From: Alphaproteobacteria bacterium
Lineage (GTDB): Bacteria > Pseudomonadota > Alphaproteobacteria > Sphingomonadales > Rhodothalassiaceae
DNA: 8,910 nucleotides
NCBI GenBank assembly: GCA_003695555.1
Contig: RFIU01000260.1
Coordinates: 1 to 8,910 of the forward strand
Direction of reading: 5' to 3'
Of this stretch, positions 4,708 through 8,910 are shown one piece after another. Position 1 is the stretch's first letter, and every line of letters begins with the position of its first letter. A program made the translations under genes and the position numbers. Under the pieces are notes generated by a model. The model did not search any database, was not told where the DNA came from, and worked only from the letters and a program-made list of their open reading frames with translations.

Positions 4708-7700
4708 TCAGCGGTCGCATCCTCCCCGGGTGCCGATGCTCGCCACTGGCGGATCGCCGAAACTTCCTCTTCGAGCGCCGCCTTCAGCGATTCGAACGCC
4801 TGGGATGCGGCGGCTGGATCGCCCGAGCGGGCGGAAGTCTCCAGCGCCTCGGCGGCGTCGCCGATGCCCATCGCGCCGAGGGTGCGCGCCGCACTTTTCA
4901 GGGCATGGGCACTGATCTCGACGGCCTCGAGATCCCGGTCGGCGAGGCTTGCTCCGATCGCCTCGCGTCTCTCTTGCGCCTCGCCGAGAAAGCGCTCGAT
5001 CAGCCGTTCCAGCGCCACCTCCCCGATGTCTTCGCGAAGATTTTCGAGAACTGCATCGATGGCCTGAGCGGCGCCGGGGGGGGATGAGGAAGCCGTACCC
5101 ATGACGGCGCCTTCTGCCGGGTCCTGCGTTCGGTGCTGGTCCAGCAGCTGGCGGATGGTGCGGATCAGCTCGCCGCGACGGACCGGCTTGGCGACATGCT
5201 CGACGAAACCCTGTGCTAGCAGGCGCGTGCGGTCTTCTGCGGCGGCATGGGCGGTCAGCGCGACGACCGGTCCCTCATAGCCGTCCGTCCGCAGCCGACG
5301 GGTGGTTTCGATGCCATCGACGTCGGGCATCGCGATATCCATCAGGATCAGGTCGGGCGCATGGGCGCGCACGCGGCGCAGCGCCTCGATCGCATGGCCG
5401 GCTTCCATCACCTCGGCGCCGGCGCGACGCAGCATTTCGGCGATGACCAGACGATTGGTTTCGCTGTCGTCAACGACGAGAATCGTCGACCCGTCGAGAC
5501 GCGGCAGGGAGCCGCCCGGTCTGGCCTCGATACCGGCATCTTCCTGTAAGACCATCGCCTCGGCAAGGACGAAGGGAATCCGGCACTCGAAGCGCGATCC
5601 CTCACCGGGACGGCTATCCAGCGAAATCTCACCGCCCATCAGTTCAAGGAGCGACTTGACGATGGCAAGGCCGAGACCCGAGCCACCATGCCGGCGCGCC
5701 GCCCCTGGCCGCGCTTGTTCGAATTTCTCGAAGATGCGCCGTTGAGCCTCGGGGGCGATGCCGGCACCGGTATCCTCGATGCTCAAGGAGACGATGGCGA
5801 ACTGATCGTCACCGGCCAGTCGTTGGGCGTGGATGCGGACATGGCCCCGCTCCGTGAACTTGATCGCATTGCCGAGCAGATTGAGCAGAATCTGCCTCAA
5901 TCGTCCGGCATCGCCAAGGACATGGCGCGGCAGGTCGTCGGCGAAGGAAAGCTCCAGGCGCAGCCCCTTCGCCTCCGCCTGCGGCCGCAGTACCTCGGCC
6001 GTGTTCCGGATCAGTGGGCCGAGGGCGAAGGGCTGGGGGTCGAGTTCGAGCTTGCCGGCTTCGAGCCGGGAATAGTCGAGCAGATTGTCGAGCAGGCTGC
6101 GCAACAGTTCGCCGGCACCGAAGGCGGCCCGGGCGAGGCGCTCATGTTCGGGCGCGAGGGTGCCGTCGAGCAACAGCTCGATGGCCCCCAGTACGCCGTT
6201 CATCGGGGTACGGATCTCGTGCCCCATGGTGGCGAGAAATTCCGACTTGGCACGCGATGCGGCCTCGGCTGTGTCGCGGGCGGTGCGCAGTTCGGCCTCC
6301 GCCTCGCGCCGGTCGCTGATATCGCGCACGAAGGCGGAAAAGATCTCCCCGCCTGCCGTATGCACGACGCTGATCGACAGCTCGACCGGCATTTCCGATC
6401 CGTCGCGTTTCAGGGCATAGGTTTCAAGGCGGTCGCCGACGACGCGGCCTTCACCGGTGATCCGATAGCGCTTCAGCCCCTCCTCATGGGCGCGGCGGTA
6501 GCGCATCGGGATCAGCAGATCGACCAGCTTGTGGCCGAGGACATCGTCGGCCGACCATCCGAACATACGCTCGGCCGCCGGGTTGAATTCGATGATCCTT
6601 CCCTGCAGATCGATCGAGATCACCGCATCAAGGGCGGCAGCCAGGATCCCGGCCTTTTGCGCTTCCGAATCGCGCAATGCGTGCTCGCGTGCCTTGATTT
6701 CGGAAATGTCGGTATGGATCAGCACCGTGTGGCCGCGCGGCGTGCGGAATTCCTGAACCAGCAGCCAGCGGTCCGCGACCTGCTGCTCGAAAGGGGCACC
6801 GGGATTGCGATGAAGGGCAAGGCGCGCCTCGATCCACTGCTCGATGGAAAGACCGGCTTCATGGGCCGAGTTCCTAGCCGAGGCGCGGATCAGCTCCTCA
6901 AAGGTGATGCCCGGTTCGATCTGGTCCAGATAGGGGGCGAGTCCGTCGGCGAAGCGATCGTTCCAGAGCAGCAGCCGGTCGTTCTCGTCGAAGATGGCGA
7001 AACTGTCGCGGCGCGATTGCAGCGCGGCTTCCAGTATCTGCTGGGTTTCGGCGAGGCGCTGGACGAGTCGGTCATGCAGCAGTCGCAGCCGGATCTGCTC
7101 GACTAGCGCCTTTCCGAAGCGGCGACCGAAGACGACGACGGTCGACCAGAAAAGGGTGAGCATCAGCCCCATCCCGAGATGCGGCCGGTCGCCGACGGCG
7201 AAGGTGACGATCACCACCGGAGTGAAGGCGATGAGGAAGAAGGTGTAGAAGGCCGGCTGATAGGCGCCGGAAACAGCGAGCGCGCCGAGCACGACGCCGC
7301 CGGTGATGAAGATGATCATCAGGTCCGCGATGCCGTTGTCGCCGACATAGAACAGCACCGACAGGGACCCCCAGGCGATGCCGGTCAGCACCGCCGGTCC
7401 GACCAGCAGCCACTTGCCGAGGCGGGTCGATCCGCGTCGCCGTCTCAGATACCAGGCGCAGGCGGTGCCGCGTACGGTCGCCGCGAAGATCATGAAGGCA
7501 AGCCAGCCGTAGAGCAGCGAATGGGGAGCGCGATCGTGCAGCACCCAGACGAGGATCACCGCCAGGATCACGTGGATGATGCTGCCGGCGGCAACCCCGC
7601 TCGAGGCATGTTCGACGAGACGAGCCTCCAGCTGGCGGCGGACCTTCGGTTCCAGCGGCTCTGCGCCATCACTCGTCCGGCTTCCCCCCAGGGTAAGCCA

Positions 7701-7757
7701 GCGATCGAGGCGGCACAGGGCCCGCATGACGGGAGATCGCAGTCTTTTGAGTTTCAC
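4695..7757 (-). CDS. Membrane hybrid sensor histidine kinase: 6 TM, two PAS-like, HisKA, HATPase, receiver, HPt
   Basis: This 1020-residue protein carries a complete intramolecular phosphorelay, the layout of BarA/ArcB-type kinases. Residues 60-211 hold about six hydrophobic helices in a sensor I cannot name; its clearest block is GGVVLGALAVSGAYQPAF (153-170). A coiled linker (215-245) leads to a PAS-like domain (about 241-355, FAIFDENDRLLLWNDRF) and a typical PAS (about 365-485, AVISIDLQGRIIEFNPAAERMFG). HisKA has H513 in GHEIRTPMNG. The ATPase has the N-box N626/N630, DTGAGI (662-667) and GGSGLGL (691-697). The receiver (758-872) has D763/D764, phosphoacceptor D807, T835 and K857. HPt has H951 in AHALKSAARTLGA. 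All key catalytic residues are present. GTG 7757 has AGAGG 5 bases upstream; ATG 7727 is the alternative. The frame stays open another 195 codons upstream, but that part is antisense to the FKBP gene. No separate response regulator is nearby, so it is an orphan within this window. Confidence 0.93.
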   Translation of the reverse strand: MKLKRLRSPVMRALCRLDRWLTLGGSRTSDGAEPLEPKVRRQLEARLVEHASSGVAAGSIIHVILAVILVWVLHDRAPHSLLYGWLAFMIFAATVRGTACAWYLRRRRGSTRLGKWLLVGPAVLTGIAWGSLSVLFYVGDNGIADLMIIFITGGVVLGALAVSGAYQPAFYTFFLIAFTPVVIVTFAVGDRPHLGMGLMLTLFWSTVVVFGRRFGKALVEQIRLRLLHDRLVQRLAETQQILEAALQSRRDSFAIFDENDRLLLWNDRFADGLAPYLDQIEPGITFEELIRASARNSAHEAGLSIEQWIEARLALHRNPGAPFEQQVADRWLLVQEFRTPRGHTVLIHTDISEIKAREHALRDSEAQKAGILAAALDAVISIDLQGRIIEFNPAAERMFGWSADDVLGHKLVDLLIPMRYRRAHEEGLKRYRITGEGRVVGDRLETYALKRDGSEMPVELSISVVHTAGGEIFSAFVRDISDRREAEAELRTARDTAEAASRAKSEFLATMGHEIRTPMNGVLGAIELLLDGTLAPEHERLARAAFGAGELLRSLLDNLLDYSRLEAGKLELDPQPFALGPLIRNTAEVLRPQAEAKGLRLELSFADDLPRHVLGDAGRLRQILLNLLGNAIKFTERGHVRIHAQRLAGDDQFAIVSLSIEDTGAGIAPEAQRRIFEKFEQARPGAARRHGGSGLGLAIVKSLLELMGGEISLDSRPGEGSRFECRIPFVLAEAMVLQEDAGIEARPGGSLPRLDGSTILVVDDSETNRLVIAEMLRRAGAEVMEAGHAIEALRRVRAHAPDLILMDIAMPDVDGIETTRRLRTDGYEGPVVALTAHAAAEDRTRLLAQGFVEHVAKPVRRGELIRTIRQLLDQHRTQDPAEGAVMGTASSSPPGAAQAIDAVLENLREDIGEVALERLIERFLGEAQERREAIGASLADRDLEAVEISAHALKSAARTLGAMGIGDAAEALETSARSGDPAAASQAFESLKAALEEEVSAIRQWRASAPGEDATADPPA

Positions 7758-7762
7758 AATTG

Positions 7763-7767
7763 CCTCT
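7763..7767 (-). promoter_or_regulatory. Shine-Dalgarno supporting the GTG start of the hybrid kinase
   Basis: AGAGG on the minus strand lies 5 bases before GTG 7757-7755. The next in-frame ATG (7727) has no purine-rich site, so GTG is preferred. Confidence 0.45.
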
Positions 7768-7786
7768 TTGCTTGTTCCCCGTGGCC

Positions 7787-7816
7787 AGCATAGTGTGAAT
7801 TCGGGGCGCAAGACAA
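7787..7816 (-). promoter_or_regulatory. Weak putative promoter of the hybrid kinase
   Basis: On the minus strand TTGTCT (7811-7816) and TATGCT (7787-7792) are separated by 18 bases, each matching consensus at 4 of 6. A start near 7780 would give a leader of about 20 bases to GTG 7757. Moderate matches only. Confidence 0.3.
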
Positions 7817-7822
7817 ATTCCC

Positions 7823-7864
7823 GTCCCCGCGGTGTCGTCAGAAGATGGGGACGCTTCCCCTGAC
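7823..7864 (+). promoter_or_regulatory. Alternative hairpins in the leader of the FKBP lipoprotein gene
   Basis: GTCCCC (7823-7828) can pair with GGGGAC (7847-7852). The same GGGG (7847-7850) can instead pair with CCCC (7857-7860), extended by GTCA (7837-7840) with TGAC (7861-7864) around a 6-base bulge. The two folds exclude each other. No known riboswitch or T-run is seen. The rest of the 165-base divergent gap (7758-7922) is purine-rich near the FKBP start, with AAGGAAAG and GGGAAAG as possible ribosome sites. Confidence 0.25.
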
Positions 7865-7922
7865 GGGATCGCGCGAAGAGCGGTGCAGCCGGCGCCGCGA
7901 AAGGAAAGAAAGGGAAAGACGC

Positions 7923-8486
7923 ATGACCAGACGATGGCTTCACCTGACGGCGGTTCTGCTGCCTCTCGTATGGCTGGTCGCCTGCGGTGACAGATCGTCC
8001 GATGACCGGGGCGCGCCAGCCGAAGAGCCGGCCTCTTCCGCCGATGCCGCGGCCGGATCCGCCGCGCCGGCCGCAGACGAATCGGCCACCGTCGGCGCCA
8101 TCGACATGTCGCAATGGCTGGCGCGCGGTGATGTGGTGAAGCGCCCGTCGGGGCTTGCCTATCGCGTCCTGCGGCATGGCGAAGGGGCAGGGGTGCCCAG
8201 GGGCGCGATGGTGATCGTGCATTACGAGGGTCGGTTTCTCGATGGCCGGGTGTTCGACAGCTCCTATGCAAGAGGGGAGCCCGCGCGCTTTCCCTCCGAT
8301 CGCCTGATTCCCGGCTGGGTCGAGGCGCTCTCGCTGATGCACGAAGGCGACAAGTGGGAGCTGCTGATCCCCGCCCGTCTTGGCTATGGCTCACGCGGGG
8401 CCGGCAAGGTGATTCCGCCCGACACCCCGCTCTTCTTCACCGTCGAGCTGATCGGCGTGGAAGGAAATGCCGCCCCCGCCCGCTGA
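7923..8486 (+). CDS. Lipoprotein FKBP-type peptidyl-prolyl cis-trans isomerase
   Basis: This 187-residue exported isomerase would help fold envelope proteins. The signal peptide (1-20) has R3-R4, a leucine/valine core and a lipobox LVAC with C21 as the lipidated residue. Position +2 is Gly, not the inner-membrane retention Asp, so by E. coli rules it would go to the outer membrane. Residues 25-58 form an Ala/Ser/Asp/Pro linker. The FKBP domain (about 75-180) contains VIVHYEGRFLDGRVFDSSY (97-115), RLIPGWVEAL (127-136), LGYG (153-156) and PPDTPLFFTVELIGV (165-179). Active-site positions are kept: Y101, F111, D112, I129, W132, Y155. ATG 7923 gives a proper signal peptide, while the open frame upstream adds only a basic stretch. 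It is divergent from the hybrid kinase and 15 bases before the next gene, so probably cotranscribed with it. It is a predicted substrate of the Lgt encoded in this window. Confidence 0.93.
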   Translation: MTRRWLHLTAVLLPLVWLVACGDRSSDDRGAPAEEPASSADAAAGSAAPAADESATVGAIDMSQWLARGDVVKRPSGLAYRVLRHGEGAGVPRGAMVIVHYEGRFLDGRVFDSSYARGEPARFPSDRLIPGWVEALSLMHEGDKWELLIPARLGYGSRGAGKVIPPDTPLFFTVELIGVEGNAAPAR

Positions 8487-8501
8487 TCTTGGAGCTCTGC
8501 C

Positions 8502-8910
8502 GTGAACGAAGAGGAGCCGAGCCGGTATCGGAATCAGAATCAGCGGCCGCCAGCACGGGCGGCAGGGGCTCGGGCCTCCCTCTTGCGTCGCACCCTGGAA
8601 ACGGTCCCGAATCTGCTCGGCCTTGCGCGTCTGGCGAGTGCCCCGGCACTGGTCTGGCTGATCGCGCAGGGATGGCTGGAATCCGCTTTCTGGCTGTTTC
8701 TGCTGGCGGGCCTGAGCGATGCGATCGACGGGCCGATCGCAAGGCGCCTCGGGGTCGCGAGCCGTTTCGGCGCGATCCTCGACCCGCTTGCCGACAAGTC
8801 GGTGATGGCGGCGGTCTATGCCACCGGGGGCGTCTGCGGTCTGATGCCGATCTGGCTGGTTGTTCTCGTCGTCGCCCGTGACCTGCTCATTCTGCTGGGC
8901 GGTCTGCGCC
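8502..8910 (+). CDS. CDP-alcohol phosphatidyltransferase (N-terminal 136 residues; cut by window edge)
   Basis: This membrane enzyme transfers a phosphatidyl group from CDP-diacylglycerol to an alcohol. The full family motif D-x2-D-G-x2-A-R-x8-G-x3-D-x3-D is present: D73, D76, G77, A80, R81, G90, D94, D98. The block PNLLGLARLASAPALVWLIA (36-55) is the usual first helix, followed by a second (62-72) and others near 100-135. The first 30 residues are hydrophilic and Arg/Asn/Gln-rich, longer than in E. coli PgsA. The start is GTG 8502, with GGAG (8491-8494) 7 bases upstream; no earlier in-frame start fits better. It follows the FKBP gene by 15 bases. The acceptor alcohol cannot be read from this part: glycerol-3-phosphate (PgsA-like) or phosphatidylglycerol (cardiolipin-type) are both possible. 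The remaining C-terminal part lies beyond the right edge. Confidence 0.9.
   Translation, partial: MNEEEPSRYRNQNQRPPARAAGARASLLRRTLETVPNLLGLARLASAPALVWLIAQGWLESAFWLFLLAGLSDAIDGPIARRLGVASRFGAILDPLADKSVMAAVYATGGVCGLMPIWLVVLVVARDLLILLGGLR

Noticed and set aside
5688..7106. 472-residue plus-strand open frame inside the hybrid kinase
   Set aside because: It is fully antisense to a kinase with intact HisKA, HATPase and PAS motifs, and shows no recognisable domain.
7758..8342. 195-codon N-terminal extension of the hybrid kinase frame
   Set aside because: It is antisense to the FKBP lipoprotein gene and the divergent gap. GTG 7757 with a ribosome site gives a normal kinase N-terminus.

Overview
The window is GC-rich, densely packed bacterial chromosome. 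The gene set points to Alphaproteobacteria: a Tat-exported MsrP, YqgE/AlgH, an lgt / MidA-type methyltransferase / pgeF cluster with ATGA junctions, and a divergent UbiK-family gene. A sphingomonad-like organism is possible, but the order cannot be fixed from this sequence alone. There is no tRNA, rRNA, insertion sequence, CRISPR array or phage gene. It reads as ordinary core chromosome, not an accessory island.

Layout from left to right. (1) 1-493, minus: the N-terminal part of msrP, a periplasmic methionine-sulfoxide reductase, running off the left edge. (2) 494-743: a 250-bp divergent gap with direct and inverted repeats and an unexplained minus-strand open frame that ends in an ATGA overlap with the msrP start. 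(3) 744-1313, plus: yqgE, convergent with the next cluster. (4) 1339-4087 (up to 4123), minus: a three-gene operon transcribed lgt, then a MidA/NDUFAF7-type methyltransferase, then pgeF. Both junctions are 4-bp ATGA overlaps. A good promoter with a perfect TTGACA -35 box lies upstream. (5) 4324-4674, plus: a UbiK-family (BMFP) protein, divergent from lgt. (6) 4695-7757, minus: a 1020-residue hybrid sensor histidine kinase with six predicted membrane helices, two PAS-like domains, HisKA, HATPase, receiver and HPt modules. (7) 7923-8486, plus: a lipoprotein FKBP-type peptidyl-prolyl isomerase. (8) 8502 to the right edge, plus: a CDP-alcohol phosphatidyltransferase starting at GTG, 15 bp after the isomerase.

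A loose envelope theme runs through the window. Lgt lipidates lipoproteins such as the FKBP protein encoded about 4 kb away. PgeF edits peptidoglycan precursors, MsrP repairs oxidised periplasmic proteins, and the last gene makes phospholipid. UbiK and the MidA-type methyltransferase point to ubiquinone synthesis and perhaps complex I. No clearly new multi-gene system is visible. The parts most worth a second look are the unnamed membrane sensor of the orphan hybrid kinase, the repeat-bearing msrP/yqgE gap with its coupled open frame, and the palindrome over the -10 box of the lgt operon.
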